Part shown: piece by piece, positions 33,401-44,930 of the stretch
Numbering within the stretch: the first letter of the stretch is position 1
How the letters are laid out: each line of letters begins with the position of its first letter
Assembly (NCBI GenBank): GCA_036925085.1
Contig: JAUPFP010000025.1
Coordinates: 2,382,733 to 2,446,732 of the forward strand
DNA length: 64,000 nucleotides
From: Brachycybe producta
Lineage: Eukaryota > Arthropoda > Diplopoda > Playtdesmida > Andrognathidae
Reading direction: 5' to 3'
Position numbers and translations under genes: made by a program
Notes under the pieces: model-generated
The model's input: the letters and a program-made list of their open reading frames with translations, nothing else
Told to the model about the DNA's origin: nothing
The model's database searches: none

Positions 33401-33905
33401 AAAAAAAATCAACTGTTCATAAATCATCTTTAAGGGTATTTTTTTTCATGTTGACATCTTTCAAAATGAACTTTTTTGAAAAAAATATTTTTAAAAAATG
33501 TCGTCGACTTATAAAATTAGATCTTTTAAAATGTAAACTGACAGAAAGAAAAAAAAACTCAATTTTAAAAGATGTCAATACGAAAACAACCATGAAGTAA
33601 TTAAGCTACCCTTTCTAGTTTATAAAATACATTGACATTTATTTTAATTTTCCTACTAAAGACATAATATGACCAAGAGTTTTTTTTTTGTTGAGAGACG
33701 TTTTATAAATTAAAACAAGCTTGAGAATATTTTAAAAAATTCAAAATTTTAAAAATATCGAAATTTCAAAAACTTGAAAATTTGATATTTTTCAAAGTTA
33801 AAAAACAGCCAATATTTTTCTTTTACATAAAACTATCATTAATTAACTGATTCTATTTACTCTTCTATTCTACTCTCTAAAACACTTTCAATTTTTTTTT
33901 CTGAA

Positions 33906-34805
33906 AAGCGTTTTTAATTATCTAAAAATACTAGAATTGCCATTTTTAGTTATAAAATGAATCCCTATATAATGTTATGGCATTATGCAAAAAAAAAATT
34001 ATTAATTTAAACCAGGGTTAACTAAAACAAATATCAAAATAATTAAACTTATAACTGATGACGTCATTGAAAGACTGTGGCAACAGCTGCTTAACAGTCA
34101 AATAAATAGGAGGGTTATACGTATACGCATGCGTACAAAAAAGAACAATGAAATAGAAAAATGTGGGAGGAGAAGAAAAAAAAAGTGTGTCTCGCCATCA
34201 ATAACGAGATAACTGAGTTCCATACATATATACTGTATATATATACCTATATATAGAAAATAAGGGAGGAGTCTTCTAGTCTCTCGCTCCCATTTTCTAC
34301 TATAAAAAGCATATAACAGTCAGGAATGTTATTGAGAAAGGGAGGAAGGGGCGCCTCACGTTAACTGTGATTGATGTTCCTTATACAGCAGCTCCATCTA
34401 TTTAAGCCTACATATATATATAACATCGAGTCCCTTCTACCCCCCCCCCCTTTAGCTTCATATCCCCCCCCCCTTTATTGCCAAAAGTGAATGTGGATAA
34501 CCCATAAAAACTAGAAAGAACTTTTTGTGAACCATCTCTAAAATGAATGGCATTTCAATACCACTGTCACTGATGTAGTCTGTGTTTACTGTGCAAAGCG
34601 TAAAAAAAAAAAATCAGTGATTTTTCACAATAACTAGACAATTTGAAAAACCACCACCACCAATAGTGAATACACAAATTTACTAAAATTCTAAGCATTA
34701 TGCAAAAATGTCTAAAAACAAACAAGCTAATCTACAAAGTATCATCAAGGTGTTATATCTAGACTGGCTTTGCAAATTGCTTATGTAGATCTAAGGCCCG
34801 TGGCA
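33906..34805. other. Intergenic DNA, no gene seen
   Basis: Contains TATATA tracts near 34,225, C runs near 34,440, a diverged family O-like stretch at about 34,630-34,790, and one isolated TATA-like CTATAAAAAG at about 34,299 without a convincing exon after it. Confidence 0.4.
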
Positions 34806-35440
34806 CACGGTTTGGTGTTTATTCAGTTTGGCGCTTATTCAGTTTGGCACTTATTCAGTTTGGCACTTATTCAGTTTGGCACTTATTCAGTTTGGCACTT
34901 ATTCAGTTTAGCGTTTGTTTCATGTGGAGCTTTTTCAGTTTGACATTTGTTCTGCTTGTTCAGTTTGGCATTTGTTCTAATTGGTCAGTTTGGTGTATAT
35001 TCAGTTTGGCGCTTATTCAGTTTAGCGTTTGTTTCATTTGGAGCTTATTCTGTTTGGCATTTGTCCTAATTGGTCAGTTTGGTGTTTATTCTGTTTGGCA
35101 CTTACTCAGTTTAGCGTTTGTTTCATTTGGAGCTTGTTCAGTTTGGCATTTGTCCTAATTGGTGCTTATTCAGTTTGGTGTTTGCTCAGTTTGGCGTTTG
35201 TTCAGTTTGGCACTCATTCAGTTTAGTATTCGTGCAGTTTGATATTTATTCAGTTTGACATTTGTTCCATTTGGCGTTTGTCTTAATTGGCGCTTATTTA
35301 GTTTGGCATTTGTTCCATTCGGCGCTTATTCAGTTTGGAGCTTGTTCCAATTTGGCGTTTGTCCTAATTATCGCTTATTCACTTTGGCCGTTTGTGTCAT
35401 TTGGTGCTTAGTCAGTTTGGCGCTTATTCAGCGCAACCCT
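34806..35440. repeat. 16 bp minisatellite (TTCAGTTTGGCGCTTA), locus 1
   Basis: Roughly forty imperfect 16 bp units, each with TTCAGTTTGGC or a variant (TCCATTTGG, CTAATTGG). Three units make 48 bp (16 codons), so several frames stay open and read FSLALIQFG-like repeats. The same minisatellite, mostly inverted, is at 47,500-48,040. Confidence 0.9.
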
Positions 35441-36094
35441 AAAGATTCACCGTAAAACCCCTCATTAGGAAAGAGGTTCCCTTAATCATTTTTTACTAAA
35501 GATGATGTACCATTTTTAAAAAAATGTCTTGCGGTTGTGTGGTTGGTAATTTTATTGAAATTTGTAAGTTTGCAAAAATCCATTTGTGTTAAGTCCAGAA
35601 AAACAAAACAAAAAACATAAGGAAAAGGGGTTAAAAATGAAGCCACAACAACAACAATCAAAAGGAGGAAAATTAAAAAGGAGTCAGGTGTTGGGAATGA
35701 CTTTTCCAAAAAGATTATTATTATTATTATTATTGTATATATAATGTTGTACAACTGTTGCATTATTGTTTGTTTGTTTACCCATCTGTATTGGTTCTCA
35801 CACAGAAAAACACACACACAAAAGATAACAAAAGTCCTAAATCAAAGACCACAATTGCACACACTATTTTCAATCTCAATAATCAACGTTTTTAAACACT
35901 TAACATCTTATCAGTTCATATTTATAAACTATTTTTCTATCTATTTTTGTCAATCATATTTAAACACAAAAGATGATCTGCAAAAAAAAAAAAACATGGA
36001 ATAAATACATATCTTTGAAAATTTGTCACCGTAATTGAATGTTTCTAGTTTCTAAGCAAAATTCCAATTTAAAATTCATTAAGATGTTTTATTG
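35441..36094. other. AT-rich spacer, no gene seen
   Basis: Contains a (TTA)n tract near 35,718 and ordinary AT-rich sequence. A small Foldback A fragment (GTTTCTAGTTTCTAAGC) is at about 36,040. Confidence 0.45.
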
Positions 36095-36700
36095 AACAGC
36101 TGATTTTCGAATTCTAGTTAATTTGCATTTCTGAAAAGCAACCTCACACCTAAAGAAAAATTGAATATTAGAAACTAGAACGGGTAGCCTGAATCATTAA
36201 TAGTAGAGGTGGGGACGAATCCTAAATTTTCTCGAATCCTAAAAGGTTCTCGCGAATCCATCGAATCCTTCATATAAGAATCCTATATTATTCATTAAGA
36301 AGATACAAAGAAATGAAATTATATTAAATATTAAATTATTAATAATAAAAAAACTAAGTGTGACAATCAGGGTCGCCACAAGGTGATCCATTGGTGATCC
36401 GGCTACAACACCGAAATTGCAACAATCGCCGTTTTTTTTGTTAGTGAACGCTTCTATTGAACGTCAATAGAGTTAATACTAATTTTACCAAAGTTTTTAT
36501 AAGTTTTTTTTTTAGTTAGCATTCGAAAGACGAAAAAAGCGCGAAGATTCGAGTTTTTGAATCTCGAATATTTTTCAAGATTCGCGGAATTCGAGGATTC
36601 GAATGGCCCATCCCTAATAATCTTTTAAAATAAGCTTTTTCTTTTTTCTTAAAAAAAAAGCTTATTTTAAAAGATTTCAACATAGAAATTCCATTGAATT
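36095..36700. mobile_element. Foldback A interrupted by a family B element (36,204-36,616)
   Basis: The left arm (TTAGAAACTAGAACGGGTAG, CTGAATCATTAATAG) is cut by TAGAGGTGGGGACGAATCC, which runs to GGCCCATCCCTA. After that the A element resumes at TCTTTTAAAATAAGC and its inverse. The flanking octamers of the insert do not match. Confidence 0.75.
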
Positions 36701-37090
36701 TGAATTAAAATTAATTAAATTAAATCAAATCAAACCAAACCAAACCAAATCAAATTAAATCAAATTAAATCAAATTAAATCAAATTAAATCAAATCAAAT
36801 AAATCAAATTAAATAATTAAATTAAAAACAAAGTATTGTATTCCATTTGAATACATTAGATGTAATTTTAGACTAAAACTGAATGATTCCATTGAATTTT
36901 AATTAAAATTAATTAATTAAATAAAATAAATTAATTAAAAATATACTATTTGCAATTAATTTAAATATTTTAGACTGTAAAAACTGAGAGACCGTTTCCA
37001 TTGAATTTTAATTAAAATTAATTAATTAAATAAAATAAATTAATTAAAAATAAAGTATTGTATTTTCCATTTAAATAATTTAGATGTAAT
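36701..37090. repeat. AT-rich tandem repeats
   Basis: AAATCAAATT-type pentamer/decamer repeats at about 36,718-36,810 are followed by two or three ~110-120 bp units containing TTGAATTTTAATTAAAATTA and AATAAAGTATTGTATT. Confidence 0.75.
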
Positions 37091-38689
37091 TTCGACTATA
37101 TTTGTTTAGTTTATTCACAATTTTTTTTTGGGGGGGTTGGGTTAAACTTTCAGAAATAATCAATTAAAATTTTAAATGCATTTTTTGTTTAAAACAAATA
37201 CTTGATTTAAATAATAAAAATTCAGATTTTTTTTATTGATTTCTATTTTTTAAATTCTCTCTGATAGCAAAAACAACCCCCCCCCAAAAAAAAAATAAAC
37301 AATTTTCGTTATTTTTCGATTAAACCCCCCTAGAAATCCTTTTCCTCAGAACAAAAACAGGAAGTTTGACAGTTTTCTAGTCCCTATGTTTTCTTTAAGA
37401 GACATATTCTCTCATGATGATGATGATGATGATATTGGGACCCAAAATACCCAATATAATATATGATGTGTTGTAGGTCTATATATCATCATCATCCTCA
37501 TCCCCTTAGGGCCTTTCAACCAAAAACATTTTCATTTTGAATCTTCTTTTATATCATGTATGTATGTGATGCGCGCAAGCGCAATCAATGTCAACAGAAA
37601 ATGCAGTTTTGCACTTCCGGAATCGAAAATCCCGATTTTTTTTCCTTCTCTTCTCTTGCTTGCCATCCTTCACTTTTATATCCGGACATGAAACTTGCAA
37701 TACAAACACATCTATTCCTTTTGTTCCAAAAACCCCCACAAACTAAAACTCTCTCCCCCCCCCCTCCTGAAACTCTTGCTACTTTTCAACAGTGTGGCCC
37801 TTCTTTTTCTATTTACCCTAACCCACCAATGCTTACCCCCCCTCTTTTAAAGACCTCATTTTACCCACACTTTTTTTCATACCGATGCTGCAGCATCCTT
37901 TTTTCTCTCTCCATGTCCAAAATGCCATTTTGACATTTGGACAAATATTGAAAGATGATTTTTCATTGATGTGGATGGAGGATTGGAGGAGGAGGAGGGT
38001 TTTTTTGTGTTTTGCTTAAGCACATAGTTTAAGGGGGGGGGGGAGAAGGGGGAGAAAGTAGGGTATTTCTATCCCTCAAGGGTACAATCACATATATATA
38101 GTGCTGAGTTTTCACCTCCCCTTCCCACTCTTATATTGGTGATCTATATCCCTAAAAGACAGCCAACAGAAGGATAAGGGCACTTGAGGATTTCCACCGA
38201 AAAAAAAAGGCAATTCACTTGGACTCGTGTATGGACCCCACCATCATCATCATCATCATCAAAAAATGGTCCTCCAAAAAAAGACGGAATTTTTAAGCTC
38301 AATTCCTCTTTAAAGAAGAAGCCACACTTCAAAATAGTATTATTTGAAATGATTGGAACATTTTACATTTTTTGAGAACTAATTAATTTTTACATTTAAA
38401 AGCTTAAGTATTCGCCAAAAAAGAGCGTTGTTTGCTCGTGTTTCACTTAAAATGCTCATCACCTTGCGTTTATACCAGAGCGAATATGATGTTCCTGCTC
38501 GCAGTGGTTCCATGGTTCAACAATATAATAATCACCGTGTCCACACTGATCAAGCATGAACAAGGCTTTTTTCTTTGATGTACCGCCATTCACCCCGATC
38601 TTTTTTTTTGAACACGAGTGAGCGAGCGAATGTTTGCTCGCTTGCTAACCGATACTCATCAGACGATTATTGAAGGGGAAGGGGGCGAT
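37091..38689. other. Intergenic DNA with simple repeats, no gene seen
   Basis: GAT and ATC tracts at about 37,413-37,433 and 37,486, C runs near 37,756, a G run near 38,033 and an ATC tract near 38,243. I found no exon with conserved composition. Confidence 0.4.
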
Positions 38690-38945
38690 AATGCTCACTC
38701 ACTTGCTCTCGTTCGTTCTTGTTTGCTCGCTCTTGTTCGTTCTTGCTTGCTTGCTCGCTCTTGTTCGTTCTTGCTTGCTTGCTCGCTCTTGTTCGTTCTT
38801 GCTTGCTCGCTCGCTCTTGTTCGTTCTTGCTTGCTCGCTCGCTCTTGTTCATTCTTGCTTGCTCGCTCGCTCTTGTTCATTCTTGCTTGCTCGTTCGCTC
38901 TTGTTTATTCTTGCTTGCTCGCTCTTGTTCGTTCTTGCTTGCTCT
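38690..38945. repeat. 28 bp minisatellite (TTGTTCGTTCTTGCTTGCTC)
   Basis: About eight units of a 28 bp repeat built from TTGTTCGTTC, TTGCTTGC and TCGCTCGC. It makes overlapping open frames on both strands (LLARSCSFLL and its reverse), which are not genes. Confidence 0.9.
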
Positions 38946-38984
38946 TTTGATGAATACCCCCAGCTTTAGAAAACAATTTTAAGA

Positions 38985-39235
38985 AAGACAGCTAATTCTC
39001 GAACTCTTTGGTTATTCTGTTGTTTCAGAAACAATAATGAGAAATTATAAGCATGTTAGAAACTAGAAGGGTAACTAAATCACTTAATAGTATTTTTATG
39101 TAAATATCTTTCAAAACAAACTAAAAAGTTTATTTTAAAAGATATTAACATAAAATTATCCTCAAGTGATTCAACTACCCTTCTAGTTTCTAAAATATTT
39201 TCAAAGTTCCTTTTAATTGAGGGGTAATTTATTAC
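38985..39235. repeat. Foldback A copy
   Basis: TTAGAAACTAGAAGGGTAAC and AAAGTTTATTTTAAAAGATA; right arm CTACCCTTCTAGTTTCTAAA. Confidence 0.8.
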
Positions 39236-39282
39236 TTTCAAACCTATTTTTAAGGACATCAACAAGAAAATATACTTAAGAT

Positions 39283-39930
39283 GGTTTCTGAACAGCTGAT
39301 TTTCGTACTCTTTTTGTTTTTCATGAACAAAATTAAGAGAAGTCAGAAAGTGTTTTAGAAACTAGAATAGTAGCTCGATCACCTAAAGGTATTTTCATGT
39401 TAAAATCTTTTTCAAAATAAAATTTTTTTAGACAAAACTTAAGATAAAGTCTGCTTAAATGTGGGGGTCATTTTTAAACTCACATAAAAAGCTTATTTTG
39501 AAAGATATCAACCCTTAAGTGATTGCGCTTATATCTAGTACACACACCTGATAATTTAAATGTATTTAAATAATAAATGTGTTCTACAGAGCCCTGTGAA
39601 GGACAAACAAACAATATGTCGAATTCAATTTATTCAGTTAATAATCTGAAAATATTGAGTTAATAAAAACTATTGACAAAATATTGATTTAGTATTTCAA
39701 TTTAAAATATTAATAATTAAAGTCAATTTTTACTTGGTTTCATATGTCCTTAACTGGATTCCGTATAATTTACCTAAACACATTTAATTGGAATTCATTT
39801 AACTCATAGTTTCTTAAACACATTCAAATTTTTCTTCATTTTCCACCACTTGAAAGACAGAAGAATTAACCAAAGTTCGATACGAACGGTTTTACACTCT
39901 AAAACCACCTTTAAGTGACTTAAAAACTCT
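39283..39930. mobile_element. Foldback A split by family D (39,532-39,808)
   Basis: The right arm breaks after AAGTGATTGCGCT. TATCTAGTACACACACC and the D interior follow to AACTCATAG, and then the arm resumes at TTTCTTAAACACATTC. The distal TGTGTACAAAGTA of D is missing, so the insert is truncated at its right end. Confidence 0.8.
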
Positions 39931-40576
39931 TTCTAGTTTCTAAAAAACGCCTCCAAAGTTTTGTTTTCAAAATGCAAAAATTCAAAGTTTTCAACGTTCA
40001 AGTCAACTTTTTTTTATTTTTAGAGGAGGCCCCCTCGGCCCCTCTCCCCCCCCCCCCCCACAAAAAACCCGTTTTTACAGCCTTTTGTGTGGCCCCCTTT
40101 AATGAAAATGTTGTGAATCTAGTTTTCTTAATATAACTTTGTTCACACATCACCATGGCAACTATAAAGCATCTCCTGACGCACCTTTTTTTTCTTCTTT
40201 CATTTTGAGTGTTGCTCAGCAGGATAAAATGCAATATCGCAAAGAATTAGGAAGAGAACGAGGGAGAGAGAGAGAGAGAACGAGGGAGAGAAAAAAAAAT
40301 TCAACCAAAAATCTTACAAAATTTTTTTTTCTTGTTCTTGTTATATGATCAAAACGAATGAATTCGCCAACACAAGAAAAAAAGGCATAAAATGAAACCC
40401 TGAGGAGAGGGGAGGAGAGAGGTGGAAGTGAAGGGATAAATAGATACACCTCTATTAGGATCTACCACAATCCTCACATCCGAAACAATACAATTTCGAC
40501 ATTTTTATATTGGGGTGCATTCGAAAACTAAAGAAAAACTGTAAAATTAAAAAAAGTAGCATCAGGAAACAAAAGA

Positions 40577-40612
40577 CAACACAAGACACGATTACATCTT
40601 GTTTTACTTTTT
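40577..40612 (-). repeat. Fragment shared with the tRNA-like element at 27,280
   Basis: 36 bp are exactly the reverse complement of 27,280-27,315 (GTAAAACAAGATGTAATCG and neighbours). Similarity stops where the A box begins in the other copy. Confidence 0.7.
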
Positions 40613-40639
40613 AGATCTTTATTTTGGTTAGTTTGGTTT

Positions 40640-40735
40640 GTTATGTGACGTCACATGCCCCTCCCTTTTCAATTTCTAATTGGTTGATATTTTGTCTGAC
40701 ACTCATAAAAGGGCGGGGCAAACGAAATCTTAGTG
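40640..40735. repeat. Partial family C MITE
   Basis: TGTGACGTCACATGCCCC, CAATTTCTAATTGGTTGAT and CTCATAAAAGGGCGGGGC match the 10.3 kb copy. Only about half the palindrome remains. Confidence 0.65.
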
Positions 40736-41005
40736 CTGGGCACAACTGCCTGTATTCTTCACTGTTGCTTTTTTCATTGATGGCTCACTCCTTTTGGCTT
40801 TGTAACTATTTAATCATTTGATTATATATATATTTTTTTATAGAAAACGTGTCCCAGAATGCAGTGCACTTACTCTTCTCAAGAAAGAAAGCATCTAATT
40901 TACAGTCTTTCTTGAGAAAATTAACTTGAATATAAGACTTCCGAGATGTCAAGTTTGTAAAATAGCCTCACCATTTGAAGCTTTCTATAGCCTCATAATT
41001 GAAAA

Positions 41006-41218
41006 GAAAATGGCAAAAAATCAAGCATATCCGGAAATTCTTCTTTTTTAAAGGATTGTCAATCTCTTTGCCCACAGTCAACGTCGCCCAAATCGGGCTA
41101 CCCGTGATTGTTTTTGGCTTGGGGCGGCCGATTTGGGCGGCATTGATTGTGGGCAAAGAGATTGACAATCCTTTAAAAAAAAAAGAATTTCCGGATATGC
41201 TTGATTTTTGCCATTTTC
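41006..41218. repeat. Long palindrome 1 (arms ~91 bp)
   Basis: The left arm from GAAAATGGCAAAAAATCAAG to GCCCAAATCGG and the right arm from CCGATTTGGGC to GCCATTTTC are inverse copies with only a few differences. The loop is about 31 bp. The loop and adjoining stem resemble those of palindrome 2 in reverse complement. The open frames on both strands reflect the symmetry. Confidence 0.9.
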
Positions 41219-41221
41219 TAG

Positions 41222-41459
41222 AATTCTAGAAGGGTGATTGGTACTTTTTGCCATTTTAAAGTGTTGACGGTCCATGGTCTGTTGCTGTACGGCACCGAGC
41301 ATCAGCAAGCCGAGCCCAAATCGGGCCGCCCCAACCCAAAACCGATAACGGGTGGTCCGATTTGGGCTCGGCTTGCTGATGCTCGGTGCCGTACAGCAAC
41401 AGACCATGGACCGTCAACACTTTAAAATGGCAAAAAGTACCAATCACCCTTCTAGAATT
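41222..41459. repeat. Long palindrome 2 (perfect 103 bp arms)
   Basis: By letter-by-letter comparison, 41,222-41,324 is the exact reverse complement of 41,357-41,459, with a 32 bp loop. The arms begin AATTCTAGAAGGGTG and end GAGCCCAAATCGG. It starts three bases after palindrome 1 ends. Perfect arms point to recent origin or ongoing correction. Confidence 0.93.
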
Positions 41460-42070
41460 ATTACAGCACAAAAAAATCTTAAGTTTCCGAATGCGCCCAT
41501 TATTTGAGCATCTTCCATCAACCTCTACATATTTGATACACCCTGTATAATCTTATAAGCCTACGGTTTCATTTTCCTTCAGTGTTATTTATTAGCAAGG
41601 TTGTTGAACAAAACTATTTTTAAAGCAATTTATGAAAAAATTTCAATATTTATTTCAAAATAGAAGAGATAAAACTCATTTCAATAAATTTGACGACGAT
41701 GTCTTTTAAAATAAACTGTTTTTTTTTGTGTGTGTTCGCCACAAAATTGTAAAATTTGTCCGAGTTTATTATTTTCAAATATGTCCTCTTTTACAGTGTA
41801 AACGTCCCTCGGACTCTGGGTTACTTCTTCAAGAAAAACTTAAAAAAAAAATTCTAAAAACTAGAATGTTGTTCATCTTTAAAAATAAACCTTTTATAAT
41901 GCAATTTTTTTTTAAGTAGTCGATATTGCTTTAAAATCTGTCCCGTACATTGTTTATTTTGAAATATATCAGCATGAAGATACTAATTTCTAAAATACAG
42001 TTAATTTAAGAAAAAAACAACTTAAAACTTGACCGGTGCTATCCACAATGCAATAAAACGTTTCATTTAT
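41460..42070. other. Spacer with a decayed Foldback A fragment
   Basis: A diverged left-arm fragment (AAAAACTAGAATG, AAAAATAAACC) lies at about 41,855-41,990. A lone ACACCCTGTATAAT near 41,537 resembles a transposon end. No gene was seen. Confidence 0.4.
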
Positions 42071-42864
42071 GAGGCTACATCGCAAGATTACTTCCAAAAA
42101 TCTCCACAAAGAGCGCTAGCATCGTTTTTTTCTATTGAGCCCATAGACAAAATATGTTAAAGAAGAAACGTTAATTTTTAAAATACACAACAGTCACGGC
42201 GGCAATATGTTTATTTTTCATATTTAAAGTTGTCCAATATTAAGTTTTCAAAGTGCAATGTGCACCTTAAATATATGCTGATCGAGTGATAGAATGACAA
42301 AAAATTGGTAAATGTCTTTCTATTTTTAAAAAGTATTTCAAAATCGCGAATTTCTGACTCTTATATGAAACTCCATTGAGTTGCGCCCAAATAAGAAAAA
42401 AACATCCATTAAAATGTTGATAAAAATACCTAAAAATATTTTTAAAAAACCACAATTAAGTCACAGTGAAGCCAACATATTGACGCACGTGCAGATTTTT
42501 TTTCTGGTTTTTTAAAAATTATTTTTAGGTATTTTTACGAGCATTTTAATGGATTTTTCTTTTCTTTACTCAATGGAGTTAGAAATTCGCGATTTTGAAA
42601 TACTTTTTAACAATATAACCACACTTACCAATTTTTTGTCATTCTATCACTCGATCAGCATATACTTAAGGTGCACATTGCACTTTGAAAACTTAATATT
42701 GGACAACTTTAAATGTGAAAAATAAACATATTGCCGCTGCGACTGTGTGTATTTTAAAAATTAACGGTTTTTCTTTAACATCGGGTCTAAGGGTTCAATA
42801 GGAAAAACGATGCTAGCGCTCTTTGTGGAGATTTTTCAAACTTAATTTTTCGATGTATAGCCTC
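42071..42864. mobile_element. Long inverted-repeat element F, copy 1 (~794 bp)
   Basis: Nearly the whole element is two inverted arms. GAGGCTACATCGCAAGATTA at the left matches GATGTATAGCCTC at the right, and AATCTCCACAAAGAGCGCTA, TGCCGCC/GGCGGCA and ATTCTATCACTCGATCAGC appear in both arms. It would fold into a stem of about 390 bp. No coding capacity. Confidence 0.88.
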
Positions 42865-43520
42865 TCAATTTACATATAAAAACTAGAAGGTTTTTTTTTT
42901 TCAGAAAATATAAATATATTCTAGTCTAATAAATCAAAGTATTTTTTTCCCTCCCGATTTTCTAGACATACAAATGATTTCTATTAGACGGAAGTTCCAT
43001 CATCACCCAGCAAATGTGACTTGAAACTTTTTTTTTTTAGCCAAAAAGAAAATAACGTAAAATAAAATACAATTGTAACACGCTTCCAAAATGTTATTTT
43101 AACAGTTTCCTATATATATACCGGTATACTGTATATATATACACTTTCAAAATGAACTATCATCAACATCTAGGGCCTTAAATAAGGGCTAAAGGGAGGA
43201 GGACTAGGAGGGAGGTGGATGACTTCCCGTAGTGAAGACACGTGATGAGAGGCTTTCAACACGCCTGAGAAAAAAAAAATCTCTCCCTGAAAATACGTGG
43301 TGGACGCGCAAGTATAGTATCCCCCCCCCCCCTAACTTCATCCTTCTCTACAGGATGTCCAATGAAATAAAAGCCGGAAAAAATAACCCACACACAAACA
43401 TTGTATTTTCCACAATATATCATTCATGAGAAAGAAAATAGCTATCAAGATTCTATAATATTTATTAAAATACTTTATTCGAGGCTTGTGGCGGAGTCGA
43501 CTACTGTTTTTTTTTGTCTA
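42865..43520. other. Intergenic DNA, no gene seen
   Basis: Contains TATATA tracts near 43,115 and a C run at 43,321-43,332. No element was recognised. Confidence 0.4.
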
Positions 43521-44220
43521 GTCTGAAAGTATATGGTTAAAAACTAGAAAGAGTAACAAGAACATGTTATAGAGAGATTTTCATGTTGATATCTTTTAAA
43601 ATAAACGTTTTGTATGTCATTTTTGAAATTTTTTTAAAAATCTTTGTCTCAGCTTTTTTTCTATTTAGAAACAAATGAAAATACTGTTTAAAAACTAGAA
43701 GGGCAAACAAACATGCTATAAAGAGATTTTCACGTTGATATATATCTTTTAAAATAAACGAAAAATGTCACATTTTTATCTAAGCTTTTTTTTATTGTAA
43801 CAAACTGAAAATATGTTAGAAACTGGAAGATTAACACGATTTACTAAAGAGGTTTTGATGTTGATATTTTTTTTAAAATAAACGTTTTATATGCTAGTTA
43901 TAATTTGTTTCTTTTACAAATTATGATTAAACGTTTATTATTTAACTATATTTCCTCATGAAAAAATTCTTTAGCATCTTCCTTTACTCTTCTAGTTTCT
44001 AATACACCTTCAATGTCTTCATAAATTTGCTTCCAAAACAACCTAATTATCTTTTAAAATAAACGTTTTGTCTGTTTGAAAATAATATTCATTACAAGGT
44101 TGTTTTTGTTTTTGAAACGTTTAAATTAATAAAAATATTATCATGAAAATTTCTTTAGCATGTTTCTTTACTCTTCTAGTTTCTAACGCGTTTTCTATTT
44201 CGTTTTAAATTTGTTTTTAA
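43521..44220. repeat. Cluster of Foldback A half elements
   Basis: Left-arm units near 43,535, 43,680 and 43,800 (AAAAACTAGAAGGGC, TTTTCATGTTGATATCTTTT) are followed by right-arm units near 43,980 and 44,160 (TTTACTCTTCTAGTTTCTAA). A perfect 14 bp hairpin (AAAACTCTCCATAG and inverse) lies just beyond at 44,319-44,354. Confidence 0.7.
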
Positions 44221-44385
44221 AATAACATGAGAGAATGAATGTTCAATATAAACCTATCCCGCGTACTGAAAAACGTTCCTTAAAATACAAATTAAGCTTA
44301 AATTATGAGACAACATACAAAACTCTCCATAGTAAGTAGTCTATGGAGAGTTTTTGAGTTTAGCTTTGTTTAAGTTTCACTTTGA

Positions 44386-44930
44386 CTTAAGGTGGCTTTA
44401 TAGATATTTATTTTGCTTTTGTCTCTCCGGATGGTGCCACTGCAGTGGCTAATGTTATACCCCATAGACGTTTTTTTTTGTAAAAATTTGGACGCAAAAA
44501 CGTCAAGCGAACGTTTTTTTTTTTTAGAAACAACATTTATGAAAAAATTCAAATTGTGTTCAAAACTAGAATGGTAAAAGATTATGCTAAAAGTGTTGTT
44601 CATCTTAAAAAATAAACATCTTATAGCAGTTTTGACCAGATTTGGGATTTTCCAATAGACATAATTTCATGAAAAATTATAAAAACGGTTTATTTTGAAG
44701 GATATTCATCACGTAAAAAAACTTAGTATTATCAATTTATCACCAACTATTCTAGTTTCTAAAACACTTCGAATTTTTTTTTTTTTCGTAATGAAAAATT
44801 TCGCTTGAATTTCGCAAAACCGCAGGTTGGAAGAAGTGACCTTCTATAGAAAAAAACATAATAGCCACACACAGACGCGCGCCAACTGAGAACACAAAAG
44901 AAAAATAAATATCTATAAAGCCACCTTAAG
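44386..44930. mobile_element. Inverted-repeat element G, copy 2
   Basis: CTTAAGGTGGCTTTATAGAT and its inverse ATCTATAAAGCCACCTTAAG mark the ends. The core has diverged Foldback A arms as at 29.3-29.8 kb, and GCCACTGCAGTGGC is kept in the left arm only. Confidence 0.85.

Noticed and set aside
34844..35455. Hydrophobic repeat protein (FSLALIQFG)
   Set aside because: It is a 16 bp minisatellite open in several frames; no start context, splice sites or conserved domain.
38618..38982. Long overlapping frames rich in Leu, Ser and Cys on both strands
   Set aside because: The 28 bp minisatellite produces them in every frame.
41078..41471. Open frames of 63-109 residues over the palindromes
   Set aside because: Mirror-image peptides on both strands show they come from the palindromes; no gene-like context.
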